Source of the DNA: Streptomyces sp. SID8352
Lineage (GTDB): Bacteria > Actinomycetota > Actinomycetes > Streptomycetales > Streptomycetaceae
Direction: 5' to 3'
NCBI RefSeq assembly: GCF_009862265.1
Contig: NZ_WWGX01000093.1
Span: 29,605 to 93,604, forward strand
DNA length: 64,000 nt
Below, one piece after another: positions 53,115 through 62,207 of this stretch (position 1 is its first letter; every line of letters starts with the position of its first letter). Under the pieces are notes generated by a model. It did not search any database. It worked only from the letters and a program-made list of their open reading frames with translations, and was not told the DNA's origin. The translations under genes and the position numbers were made by a program.

Positions 53115-53131
53115 GGATCGTTCAACGATCC
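53115..53131. promoter_or_regulatory. Perfect palindrome, likely GntR operator
   Basis: GGATCGTTCAACGATCC is an odd palindrome with 8-bp perfect arms around one base. It lies in the 356-bp gene-free gap between pxpA (start 52824) and the FadR-type regulator, 49 nt before that gene's ATG. A short symmetric site next to a FadR-type gene is the expected arrangement. Confidence 0.72.
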
Positions 53132-53180
53132 TTCAATACCCTTGTTGCCCCCTCCCGTTGTCCACGGTTGAATTCCGGGC

Positions 53181-53912
53181 ATGGCAGAGCCGCTGACCTC
53201 CCTGGCCGACGACCGTGCCCTCCTCGGGCGGACCAGCACCGCCGAGCGGGTCGCGGACATCCTGCGCGACCGGATCGCGGAGGGGTACTTCCCGCCCGGG
53301 GCGCGGCTGTCGGAGGAGGGTGTGTGCGGGGCGCTCGGCGTCTCCCGCAACACCCTGCGCGAGGCGTTCCGCCTGCTCACCCACGAACGGCTGCTGGTCC
53401 ACCGGCTGAACCGGGGGGTGTTCGTGCGCGTCCTGGACGTCGGCGACGTCGAGGACATCTACCGCACCCGCGCCCTGGTCGAACGCGCCGTCGTCCGGGG
53501 CCTGGGCGAAGCCCCCCACGGCCTCGGCGCGCTGGCCGCAGCGGTACGGGAGGGCCGGCGCGCGGCCCGCGAGGACGACTGGAACGGGGTGGCCACCGCC
53601 AACATCCGCTTCCACCGCGCGCTGGTCGCGCTCGCCGGCAGTGTCCGCACGGACGAGCTGATGCGCGGCGTCCTCGCCGAACTGCGTCTCGCCTTCCACG
53701 TCGTGGACGATCCGCGGCGGCTGCACCAGCCCTACATCACCCGCAACGCGGAGGTCCTCGCGGCCCTGGAGGCGGGTGACCGGGCGGCGGCGGAGCACCT
53801 GCTCACCGACTATCTGGACAGCTCGCGGCGCCGCGTCGTGGAGGCGTACCGGGACCGGGTCGCGGGCGGCGGGGAGCGCGAGGCGGCGGCAGCGGCGGCC
53901 GGCGGCGGCTGA
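53181..53912 (+). CDS. GntR family regulator, FadR subfamily (FCD domain)
   Basis: A 243-aa regulator. Winged HTH: ERVADILRDRIAEGYFPPGARLSEEGVCGALGVSRNTLREAFRLLTHERLLVHRLNRGVFV (about 22-82), then the all-helical FCD domain with metal-site residues: YRTRALVERAVVRGL, NIRFHRALVALAG, and ITRNAEVLAALEAGDRAAAEHLLTDYL. It is divergent from pxpABC with a perfect palindrome between, so it probably represses the operon and responds to a carboxylate such as 5-oxoproline. The tail is Ala/Gly-rich. Confidence 0.92.
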   Translation: MAEPLTSLADDRALLGRTSTAERVADILRDRIAEGYFPPGARLSEEGVCGALGVSRNTLREAFRLLTHERLLVHRLNRGVFVRVLDVGDVEDIYRTRALVERAVVRGLGEAPHGLGALAAAVREGRRAAREDDWNGVATANIRFHRALVALAGSVRTDELMRGVLAELRLAFHVVDDPRRLHQPYITRNAEVLAALEAGDRAAAEHLLTDYLDSSRRRVVEAYRDRVAGGGEREAAAAAAGGG

Positions 53913-54310
53913 CGGAGGGCGGCTGACGGGGCGCCGGCGGCGGGCCGGCACGCCCGCGAGGACGGCGACCGCCGGGGACGACGGACGGTCGCGGCGACCG
54001 GCGGCGACCGGCGGTGGCCGCGGGCGGGCGGGGGCGCGCGACGCGGAGGCGCGGGCGGTGCCCGGGCCCGACGGCGGCGCGGCATTCGGGCACCCGGTGC
54101 GAGCGCGGCCCCGGGATGTCCGGAACCGGACGGTCCCGGACGGCCCGCCGGTGCCCGGGACACCGGGAACACGGGCGCCGCGCGACGGACCGGGCACCGC
54201 CCCGGGTTGGCCGGAAACCGTGCCGCCCACCGGAGGCCGGGGCGCCCCGGGGGAGCGGGGCTTCTGCGTCGTTTGGGTTGTTGTCGGACCGAGGACCTAG
54301 TCTGTGCACC
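53913..54310. other. Intergenic region before the SMC-complex operon
   Basis: 398 bp, mostly GC-rich GGCGACCG-type degenerate repeats (53960-54050), with a promoter-like end at 54272-54303. No gene. Confidence 0.5.
54298..54303 (+). promoter_or_regulatory. -10 element of a probably leaderless operon
   Basis: TAGTCT at 54298-54303 lies 7 nt before GTG 54311, and TTGGGT about 19 bp further upstream could serve as a -35. No ribosome site precedes the GTG, so transcription probably starts at the start codon. Confidence 0.5.
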
Positions 54311-55837
54311 GTGACTTCGCCTGCACCGACGGACAGCGTTCCGCCCCAGCTCAGCGCGGGGCCGCGCCCCGCCCCGGGACCGGCCGCCGACGAGGGGCTG
54401 GCGCGGCGGCTGCGCGCGCTCGCCTGCACCGCGCCGCTGCACGACCTGGACGCCCGCAAGGCGAATCTCGCCGGTGAGTACTCGGTGTACGGCATGGCGG
54501 AGATCGCCCTCGCGGGCATCGACCTCGTCACGCTCAACATGGACTTCGACACCGGCGCCGACCACGACCAGATAGTGACCCGCCTGCTGCCCCGCGTCGC
54601 CGCCCAGGCCCCCTCGCGCCCCGCCGCCGAGCACGAGCGGGTGGCCCGCTGGGTCATGGAGAACCTGATCAACGTCGGCAGCGCCGACCGCGGCTTCCGC
54701 GCCGTCTACGGCACCTTCGGAGCGGACGGCGCCTATGTACGCCGCGACTACGACTTCAAGCTGATCGAGGAGGTCCCCGGCCCCGGCGGCACCGTCTACC
54801 TGCGCACCACCGACGAGGCGGTCAACGTCCTGGTGGGCGCGCTCGACACGGACGTCACCAGCGCCCAGATCGCCGCCGAGGTCAAGCTGGAGGTGCTGAT
54901 CAGCCGCGGCCGGCTGGCCGACGCCCAGCTCGCCGCCGAGCAGGCCAGGTACCGCACGGTGCAGTACTCCGAGACCCTGCGCCGGTCCCTGGACGCCACC
55001 CGCCGCAACGTCCGCGCGGTCGACTGGCTGCACGCCGTCCCGGACATGATCGCGGAGGCCCTGGAGCACGTCGCGGACCGCTACCGCCACGAGAACGCCA
55101 TCCTCACCAACATCCGCAAGGCCCGCGACGAGTCGGAGGAGCCCGAGCAGAAGCGCCGCGCCGCCGAACTGGTCGACATCGTCAAGGACTGCATCCGCCG
55201 CCACACCCAGCTCCAGTCCCGGCTGCTGGAGGCCGGTCCGCTGTTCCGCGCCGAGCAGGACCGGCAGGCCTTCGCCACCCCCCTGACCACCTCGGGCCTG
55301 GACCTCTACGGCCACCTCGTCGCCCCCGTCCTGCCGCTTCCCCTGGAGCGGGCGCACCGGGTCACCGACGCCTTCTTCGCCCGGGGCACCGGTCTGCGCA
55401 CCCCTGTCTCGGTGCGGATCGGCGACCTCGTCGACATCCTGCTCACACCGCCCGTGGAGCGGGAGCACCTGGGTGCCGAGATGCCGGAGCCCGACCTCAT
55501 CGCCACCCCGGACGACAGCCGCTTCAGCGAGGAGCAACTGGCCGCCGCCATGGAGCTGCTCGACCTCCCGCACGACGCGCCGCGCCGACTGTCCGGGCTG
55601 CTCGCCGAGGCCCGGGGCCGGGACACCGACCTCCCCTATCTGGTCGCCCTGCTGGCCGTCCACGCCGCCAGCCCGCCGGTCGGCACCGCCTACCGGCAGG
55701 GCGAGCCGAAGCTGCTGTTCGCCGTGGACGACGGGACCGAGCTGGACGACCCCGAGTTCGGCGGCGCCGACCTCATCGTCGGCACCGCCCTGCTGGACGC
55801 GGCGGGCATGGCCGCCGACCGGACGGAGGCGGCGTGA
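54311..55837 (+). CDS. Kleisin-like subunit of an SMC complex (MksF/JetA-like)
   Basis: A 508-aa mostly helical protein. I read it as the kleisin of the downstream SMC complex, from operon position, length (JetA/MksF are about 450-520 aa) and architecture: an N-terminal helical part (YGMAEIALAGIDLVTLNM; VARWVMENLIN), a central long helical region (VKLEVLISRGRLADAQLAAEQARYRTVQYSETLRRSL; RHENAILTNIRKARDE) typical of the SMC-neck-binding part, and a C-terminal domain with GDLVDILLTPP. No direct motif proves it. GTG 54311 is likely leaderless. Its TGA overlaps the next GTG. Confidence 0.65.
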   Translation: MTSPAPTDSVPPQLSAGPRPAPGPAADEGLARRLRALACTAPLHDLDARKANLAGEYSVYGMAEIALAGIDLVTLNMDFDTGADHDQIVTRLLPRVAAQAPSRPAAEHERVARWVMENLINVGSADRGFRAVYGTFGADGAYVRRDYDFKLIEEVPGPGGTVYLRTTDEAVNVLVGALDTDVTSAQIAAEVKLEVLISRGRLADAQLAAEQARYRTVQYSETLRRSLDATRRNVRAVDWLHAVPDMIAEALEHVADRYRHENAILTNIRKARDESEEPEQKRRAAELVDIVKDCIRRHTQLQSRLLEAGPLFRAEQDRQAFATPLTTSGLDLYGHLVAPVLPLPLERAHRVTDAFFARGTGLRTPVSVRIGDLVDILLTPPVEREHLGAEMPEPDLIATPDDSRFSEEQLAAAMELLDLPHDAPRRLSGLLAEARGRDTDLPYLVALLAVHAASPPVGTAYRQGEPKLLFAVDDGTELDDPEFGGADLIVGTALLDAAGMAADRTEAA

Positions 55838-56166
55838 GCGGCGCCCACCTCCCGCCATCGGGCACCCGGGAGCAGCCCCGGTCCACCCGGCGGCTCCTTT
55901 CCCGGCCGCCCCGCGACGAGCCCGGCCTCCCGCCCCGCGACGAGCCCGGCCTCCCGGCCCGCGGCGGCCTCCCGGCCCGCGGCGGCCTCCCGGCCCGCGG
56001 CGGCCTCCCGGCCCGCGGCGGCCTCCCGGCCCGCGGCGGCCTCCCGGCCCGCGGCGGTACCCGGCACCGCCCGGTGTCCCGGGCCCACCACGCCGTCCGG
56101 GCCGAGCCCCGGCCCCAGGACGAGTACCAGGACGAGCACCAGCGCAGCGAGGAGTCCCGCCCGTGA
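55834..56166 (+). CDS. 110-aa LPARGG-repeat protein inside the SMC operon
   Basis: A 110-aa basic, Pro/Arg/Gly-rich protein with six tandem LPARGG hexapeptides (residues 40-75), preceded by two DEPGLP copies and followed by an acidic-basic end. Its GTG overlaps the kleisin stop by GTGA and its TGA overlaps the KITE start by GTGA, an exact fit that argues for translation of all three in series. No ribosome site of its own. No known domain; it could be an intrinsically disordered accessory, or a translated spacer. Repeat number may vary among strains. Confidence 0.5.
   Translation: MSGAHLPPSGTREQPRSTRRLLSRPPRDEPGLPPRDEPGLPARGGLPARGGLPARGGLPARGGLPARGGLPARGGTRHRPVSRAHHAVRAEPRPQDEYQDEHQRSEESRP
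55951..56058 (+). repeat. 18-bp tandem repeat, six copies, in frame
   Basis: CTCCCGGCCCGCGGCGGC repeats six times without interruption from 55951 to 56058 (last base T instead of C). The 18-bp length keeps the frame, each unit coding for LPARGG. Confidence 0.95.
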
Positions 56167-57044
56167 CCGAGCACGTCGACCGGAGCGAACCGGAGACGGG
56201 CACCGCACCCGCCCCCGCGGCCGTCACGCCCGCCGACGCCGCCGACGCGGCGCGGCTCGTCGCCTTCGGCCTCCAGCCCAAGCTGCTCCCCGCCCGCGAC
56301 CAGGAGTACGCCGACCTGCTGCGCCGCCACCGCGAGGACCCGGCCTTCGCGCGCCTCGCGGACGCCGTCGCCGCCGGGCTCGGCCTCGTCGTCCTGGAGG
56401 TGTCCCCGCGCGCGGGCATGGCCGTGGCCGCCGCCGAGGACTCGGTGTTCGCCGTCCGCATGGGCGACTACGCGCGCCGCGCCGCCACCGACGCCGGTGA
56501 CCGCTTCCTGCACGGGCTCGCCCACCTCGCCGTCGCCGCCCTCGCCTTCCCCCGCCCCGAGGACCTCGCCGACGACGGCTACATCGGCCGGGTCACCGTC
56601 AACGGCGTCGACGCCTTCGTCCGCCAGGCGTGCCGCCGGCTGGAGGAGCGCGCGGAGGGGGCGGGCGAGAACACCGACCCGGCCACCGACGCCCCCGGCC
56701 TGGAGGCGGCCTGGCGGATCTGGGCCAGACGCAGCGCCACCGGCGCCACCAAGGACGCCCGGCGGCTCCCCGGCTCCACCACCGGCATCGTCGGCAAGGC
56801 CGTCGCCTTCCTCACCGACTCCGGCTTCCTCCAGCGCACCGGCGACGAGGGCGGCGGCACCTACCGCACCACCCCCCGCTACCAGCTCCAGGTGCGCGAC
56901 ATGGCGGGCGCCGCCGCCATGGCCGAACTGCTGGAGCTGGGCGTCGTCCCGGTCACCGACGGCACCGCCACCCTGTTGCCCGCCGAGGAGACGGAGGACC
57001 TGGAACTGGTGGCCGACGCGGGCCTCCCCTTCCACTCGCCCTGA
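56163..57044 (+). CDS. KITE-like winged-helix subunit (MksE/JetB-like)
   Basis: A 293-aa protein assigned as the KITE (kleisin-interacting tandem winged-helix element) subunit. An N-terminal helical half (FGLQPKLLPARDQEYADLLRRH; AFARLADAVAAGLGLVVLEVSPRAGMAVAA) and winged-helix-like C-terminal half (about 203-248): GSTTGIVGKAVAFLTDSGFLQRTGDEGGGTYRTTPRYQLQVRDM. The middle of three conserved genes, which is the position of MksE/JetB. GAGGAG lies 9 nt before GTG 56163. The 274-bp gap to the SMC gene is Pro/Gly-coding-like but without a gene. Confidence 0.68.
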   Translation: MTEHVDRSEPETGTAPAPAAVTPADAADAARLVAFGLQPKLLPARDQEYADLLRRHREDPAFARLADAVAAGLGLVVLEVSPRAGMAVAAAEDSVFAVRMGDYARRAATDAGDRFLHGLAHLAVAALAFPRPEDLADDGYIGRVTVNGVDAFVRQACRRLEERAEGAGENTDPATDAPGLEAAWRIWARRSATGATKDARRLPGSTTGIVGKAVAFLTDSGFLQRTGDEGGGTYRTTPRYQLQVRDMAGAAAMAELLELGVVPVTDGTATLLPAEETEDLELVADAGLPFHSP

Positions 57045-57318
57045 TCCGCCCGGCCGCCCCGGCCCGGTGACCGGGGCCTTTGGGCCGGGGACCGGCGTTC
57101 CGGGGGCACCGGCCCACAGGAGCCGCGGACCGGCGGCCGGCTCAGACCCCGGCAGCCGGGCTCCGGTCCTCCCGGGACCGCCCCGGCCCCCGGACGGGCC
57201 CGCCCCCGGGCACGGCCCGGAACGGCCCCCCGCCGCCCCCCCCGTTGCCGACCCCGCCGCCCCCTCGTCCCCGACACCCCGCCCCCACCCCGCCCACGAA
57301 GACTTACGAGAGTCCGCC

Positions 57319-60300
57319 ATGTACGAGCTGTCCCGGGTCCGCCTCTACTCCATCGGGCCCGCCGGCGCGCGCTACGCCGACACCGTGCTCGACCTGCGCG
57401 GCGTCGGCGAGCCGGTGCCCGACCCCGCGCCCGCCCAGGCGGAGTTCTTCGCTGAGGAGCCCGTCGGCCCGCCGCGTCGCCCCGCGCCCGCGGGCGTGCT
57501 CTTCCTGGAGAACGGCGGCGGCAAGTCCGTCCTGCTCAAACTGATCTTCTCGGTGATGCTGCCCGGCCACCGCAACACCCTGGGCGGCGCCAGCTCCGGC
57601 GTCCTGCGCAAGTTCCTGCTCGCCGACGACTGCGGCCACGTCGCCCTGGAGTGGCAGCACGTGCAGACCGGCGAGTGCGTCGTCGTCGGCAAGGCCAGCG
57701 AATGGCGGGGCCGCCAGGTCTCCAACGACCCCCGCAAGTTCGCCGAGGCCTGGTACTCCTTCCGGCCCGGCCCCGGACTCGCCCTGGACAACCTGCCCGT
57801 CGCCGAGGCCACCTCCGTGCGCCCGCCCGCCGAGGGAGTCTCCGGCGCCCGGGGCAGGCGGCGCACCATGAAGGGCTTCCGCGACGCGCTCACCGAGGCC
57901 CACAAGGCGTACCCGCACCTCGAGGTGCACTGGGAGGAGACCCACGAGCGCTGGACCGAGCACCTCGGCGACCTCGGACTCGACCCCGAACTCTTCCGCT
58001 ACCAGCGCGAGATGAACGCCGACGAGGGAGAGGCGGCCGGCCTCTTCGCCGTCAAGAAGGACTCCGACTTCACCGACCTGCTGCTGCGCGCCGTCACCGA
58101 CACCCGGGACACCGACGGCCTCGCCGACCTCGTCGGCGGCTTCGGCAGCAAGCTCGGCCGCCGCGCCGAGCTGATCGCGGAACGGGACTTCACCGCCGGG
58201 TCCGTCGACCTCCTCGGACGGATCGTCGAGGCCGCCGGCGCCCGCGCCCGGGCCCGCGACGTCCACGCCGGGGCCGAACGCCGCACCAGGACCCTGGCCC
58301 GCCGGCTCTCCGCCCGCGGCGCCCGCGAACGGGCCCGGGCCGCCGACCTCGCCCAGCGGGTCACCGCCGCCGCCCAAGCCGTCACCCACGCCGGTGCCGA
58401 CCGCGACCGGACCGCCCTCGTCTCCGCCGAACTCGCCTACCGGCACGCCTCCCTGGCCCTGGCCGCCGCCGAGAGGACCGCTGCCGCCCAGAAGCGCGAA
58501 CTGGCCGACGCCCGCACCCTGCACTCCGCCTGGCAGGCCGCCGAGGCCGTGCTGCGGCACCGCGCCGCCGCCGACCGCGTGGCCCGGGTCTCCGCCGCCA
58601 TCCAGGAGGCCGAGCGGGACGCCGCCCCCGCCCTCGCCGCCCGCTCCCGGGCCGCCGTCGACCTCGTCCGCGCCCTGCACGCCGCCGCCGGGCGGGCCGA
58701 ACAGCAGGCCAACGAGGAGGAGGAGCGGTCCGCCGCCCTCCAGGAGGTCAGCGACACCGCCCACCGCGACGCCACCACCGCCGCCACCGAGGCCCAGCGC
58801 GCCCGCAGCGAGGCCGGCCACCTCCGCCAGCGCCTCACCGAGGTCGAGCAGGAGACCGCCGAGGCCGTCCGCGCCGGCTGGCTCGACGACAGCGCCCCCG
58901 ACGCCGACCCGGCCCGCGCCGCCCTCGCCGCCAGTGACGCCGAGAAGGGCGCCGTCGCCGCCTGGGAGACCGCCCGCGAGGCCGCCCTCCGGGCCACCGA
59001 GCACGCCCGCGAGGCCGCCGCCGCCGAGTCCCGCGCCGAACTCACCGCCGCCCGCGCCGCCGACGCCGCCACCGCCGCCGACCGCGTCCACCAGGCCGAG
59101 CACCGCGCCGCCGAGGCCCTCGCCGCCGAGGACCGGCTCGCGGAACTGCTCGGCCTCGCCCCCGGGCCCCGCCCCGGCATCCCCCAGCCCCGCAGGGACA
59201 CCGACCGCGACCCCGCCGGCCTCCCGGCGGCCCACGGGCCGTCCGGCACCGCCCTGACCGCCGGGGAACTGGACCGCTGCGCCGACGAACTGCGCGAGCT
59301 GCTCGACGGCACCGTCTCCGGCGCCGAACGGACCCTCTTCGACCTGCGCACCGCCGCGGCCGACGACTCCCGCATCCTCGGCGCCCTCGGCGACGGCGGA
59401 CTCCTCCCGCCCGGCCCCGACGTGCTGGCCACCGTGGAGTTCCTCGGCGAGCACGGCATCCCCGCCCTCCCCGGCTGGCGCTACCTCGCCCAGGCCGTCG
59501 ACCCCGCCGACCACGCCCGGGTGCTGGCCGCCCGGCCCGAACTGGTCGACGGCGTCGTCATCACCGACCCCGACTCCCACACCCGCGCCCGCGAGGCCCT
59601 CGGCGAGGCGGCCCTGCTGCCGCGCTCCGCCGTCGCCGTCGGCACCGCCGCCGCCCTCCTCGCCCCCACCCCGGCACCCGGCACCGGACCCGAGGACGTC
59701 TTCCTCGTCCCGCCGAACCCGGCCATGCACGACGAGCACGCCGCCGACGAGGAGCGCCGGGCCCTGCGCACCCGGGCGACCCGGCGCGACGAGGAGATCC
59801 GCGCCCTCGCCGCCCGCCTCGGCAAGGACCGTGAACTGGCCGCCCGGCTCGCCTCCTGGCGCACCGGCTGCCCCGCAGGCCGCCTCGCCGAACTGGCCCG
59901 CGCCGCCGAGGACGCCCGCTCCTTCGCCGAGGAGACCGAAGCCGAACTGGTCCGGGCCCGCACCCTGCGCGCCGAGGCCGACGAGAGCGCCGCCGAGACC
60001 ACCGCCGTCCGCGACGAGCGGCAGGACGCCGCGCAGCGGGCCCGCCGCGCCGCCGACGCCCTCGCCGGACTCGCCTTCCGGCTGCGCGAACGGTCCGGCT
60101 GGCAGACCCGGCTCCGCGAACTCGCCGACGACGGCGCCGAGGCCGAGGCCCGCGCCCAGGTCTGCCTGGACACCGCCCGCGCCGCCGACGAGGACCGGCG
60201 CGCCGCCCAGCGCGCCGCCGACGACGCCCGCCGCACCGCCCGCGCCCTGCGCGCCGAGCGCTCCGAGATCGCCGGGGCCCCCGACGACGTGCCCGACGAC

Positions 60301-61974
60301 GGCACCGCCGGGCCCCGCACCTCGCTGCCCGCCCTCCGCGAGGCCTACCGGGCCGCCTCCCAGGTGTACGAGAAGGTCGGCGTCGGCGCCGACCTGCGCG
60401 CCGAACAGGCCCGTGCCGAGAGCGACGAGAGCGCCGCCCTCGCGGAGCTGGACCGGCTCAGCAACAAGGTCCGCACCCGCGCCGGGCAGTTGCTCGAATC
60501 GCCCGACGGCTCCGACGGGCCGTCCCGGCAGGCCGCCGCCGCCCGCGCCGAGGAACTGGTGCAGCTCCTGGAGACCCGGATGTCAAGCGCCAGCGAGAGG
60601 CTCGGACGGCTGCGCGGCGAGTCCGAGCGGCTCGCCCCCGGCGACGGCGACGACGCCCACACCGCGCTCCCCGAGGAACTGCTGCCCCGCGACGCCGAGC
60701 ACGCCCAGGCCCTGCTGCGCACGGCCACCGCCGAACTCTCCGCCCGCACCGGGGCACTGGACGGCGCCCGCGAGGCCCACACCGGCCTCCTCGACGCCCA
60801 CCGCGCCGCCGAGGAAGCCGCCGGAGGCTTCGACGAGACCGCCGCCATCCTGCGCGACCTGCTGCGGGAGCACCCGGCGGAGGAGGAGGCGGAGGAGCCC
60901 GAGCCCTACCCCGGCGGCCCGGAGGAGGCCCGGCGCGCCGCCGCCGAGGCCCGCCGCTCGCTGCGCGGCTGCGCCGCCGACCTCAGCGCCGCCGAGGCCG
61001 CCGTCCGCGAGGCCGGTGACGTGCTCGTCCGGCACGCCAACTCCACCCGCTACGAGCAGGTCCGCACCCCCGCCCGGCAGCAGATCCGCGAGCTGCCCGC
61101 CGCCGCGCTGCCCGAGCACGCGGCGAAGTGGGCCGACGCCTTCGCCCCCCGGCTCCGCGTCCTCACCGACGAACTGGCCCAGCTGGAGCGCAACCGCGAC
61201 TCGATCGTGGACCGGCTGCGCGGCCTGGTCGAGTCGGCCCTGGCCACCCTGCGCTCCGCCCAGCGGCTGTCCCGGCTGCCGGAGGGGCTCGGCGAGTGGT
61301 CCGGGCAGGAGTTCCTGCGCATCCGCTTCGAGGAGCCCGACCAGGCCACGCTCACCGAGCGCCTCGGCGAGGTCGTCGACGAGGCGACCCGCTCCGCCGT
61401 GCGGAAGAACTCCGACCTGCGCCGCGACGGCGTCTCCCTGCTGCTGCGCGGAGTCGCCGCCGCCCTGCAGCCCAAGGGCGTCGCCGTGGAGATCCTCAAG
61501 CCCGACGCCGTGCTGCGCGCCGAGCGCGTCCCCGTCGGGCAGATGGGGGACGTCTTCTCCGGCGGCCAGCTGCTCACCGCCGCCATCGCGCTGTACTGCA
61601 CCATGGCCGCGCTGCGCAGCAACGACCGGGGCCGCGACAAGCAGCGGCACGCGGGCACGCTGTTCCTGGACAACCCCATCGGCCGCGCCAACGCCACCTA
61701 CCTGCTGGAGCTCCAGCGGGCCGTGTCCGACGCGCTCGGCGTCCAGCTCCTGTACACCACCGGGCTGTTCGACACCACGGCGCTCGCGGAGTTCCCACTG
61801 GTGATCCGGCTGCGCAACGACGCGGACCTCCGGGCCGGGCTGAAGTACATCAGCGTGGAGGAGCACCTGCGCCCCGGGCTTCCCCAGCAGGCGCCGGCGG
61901 GCGACGGGGAGGCCGTGCACAGCGAGATCACGGCGACCCGGATGTTCAAGCGCCCCGCCCCGGCCTCCGGCTGA
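57319..61974 (+). CDS. SMC-type ATPase, 1551 aa (MksB/JetC-like)
   Basis: An ABC-class SMC-like ATPase. Walker A LENGGGKSVLLK (residues 63-74) is near the N-terminus. The centre is a very long Ala/Arg/Glu-rich helical region (about 300-1350) with heptad-like coiled coil, broken near 640-770 by a compact part (hinge-like, e.g. LPGWRYLAQAVDPADHARVL). The C-terminal head has the ABC signature DVFSGGQLLTAA (VFSGGQ at 1412-1417) and Walker B TLFLDNPIGRAN with D1451 followed by Asn, as in LDNP-type MksB/JetC proteins. About 400 aa longer than typical JetC. ATG 57319 yields MYELSRVRLYSIGP. Confidence 0.85.
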   Translation: MYELSRVRLYSIGPAGARYADTVLDLRGVGEPVPDPAPAQAEFFAEEPVGPPRRPAPAGVLFLENGGGKSVLLKLIFSVMLPGHRNTLGGASSGVLRKFLLADDCGHVALEWQHVQTGECVVVGKASEWRGRQVSNDPRKFAEAWYSFRPGPGLALDNLPVAEATSVRPPAEGVSGARGRRRTMKGFRDALTEAHKAYPHLEVHWEETHERWTEHLGDLGLDPELFRYQREMNADEGEAAGLFAVKKDSDFTDLLLRAVTDTRDTDGLADLVGGFGSKLGRRAELIAERDFTAGSVDLLGRIVEAAGARARARDVHAGAERRTRTLARRLSARGARERARAADLAQRVTAAAQAVTHAGADRDRTALVSAELAYRHASLALAAAERTAAAQKRELADARTLHSAWQAAEAVLRHRAAADRVARVSAAIQEAERDAAPALAARSRAAVDLVRALHAAAGRAEQQANEEEERSAALQEVSDTAHRDATTAATEAQRARSEAGHLRQRLTEVEQETAEAVRAGWLDDSAPDADPARAALAASDAEKGAVAAWETAREAALRATEHAREAAAAESRAELTAARAADAATAADRVHQAEHRAAEALAAEDRLAELLGLAPGPRPGIPQPRRDTDRDPAGLPAAHGPSGTALTAGELDRCADELRELLDGTVSGAERTLFDLRTAAADDSRILGALGDGGLLPPGPDVLATVEFLGEHGIPALPGWRYLAQAVDPADHARVLAARPELVDGVVITDPDSHTRAREALGEAALLPRSAVAVGTAAALLAPTPAPGTGPEDVFLVPPNPAMHDEHAADEERRALRTRATRRDEEIRALAARLGKDRELAARLASWRTGCPAGRLAELARAAEDARSFAEETEAELVRARTLRAEADESAAETTAVRDERQDAAQRARRAADALAGLAFRLRERSGWQTRLRELADDGAEAEARAQVCLDTARAADEDRRAAQRAADDARRTARALRAERSEIAGAPDDVPDDGTAGPRTSLPALREAYRAASQVYEKVGVGADLRAEQARAESDESAALAELDRLSNKVRTRAGQLLESPDGSDGPSRQAAAARAEELVQLLETRMSSASERLGRLRGESERLAPGDGDDAHTALPEELLPRDAEHAQALLRTATAELSARTGALDGAREAHTGLLDAHRAAEEAAGGFDETAAILRDLLREHPAEEEAEEPEPYPGGPEEARRAAAEARRSLRGCAADLSAAEAAVREAGDVLVRHANSTRYEQVRTPARQQIRELPAAALPEHAAKWADAFAPRLRVLTDELAQLERNRDSIVDRLRGLVESALATLRSAQRLSRLPEGLGEWSGQEFLRIRFEEPDQATLTERLGEVVDEATRSAVRKNSDLRRDGVSLLLRGVAAALQPKGVAVEILKPDAVLRAERVPVGQMGDVFSGGQLLTAAIALYCTMAALRSNDRGRDKQRHAGTLFLDNPIGRANATYLLELQRAVSDALGVQLLYTTGLFDTTALAEFPLVIRLRNDADLRAGLKYISVEEHLRPGLPQQAPAGDGEAVHSEITATRMFKRPAPASG

Positions 61975-62207
61975 CGGACCGCCCGGCGGGCCCCCGGCCC
62001 CGGGGCGCCCCTGGCCCGGAGCCCGGCCCGGCCCGGACGTCAGTTTTGCCCCGGCCCCGGCCCCGGTCCGACCCCGGTACGCCTCATGCCCCGCTCGCCC
62101 CCGCGCGGACCCGGACCGCACCGAGGACGCGGGCGCCCCGCTCGCGCCGGGCACGGCCACCCCGCGACATGGCGCGGCCCCGGCCGTCGGGGCCGGGGCC
62201 GTACGCA

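Noticed and set aside
55951..56058. Tandem repeat considered as CRISPR
   Set aside because: Units are contiguous with no spacers, are coding in frame, and no cas gene exists in the window.
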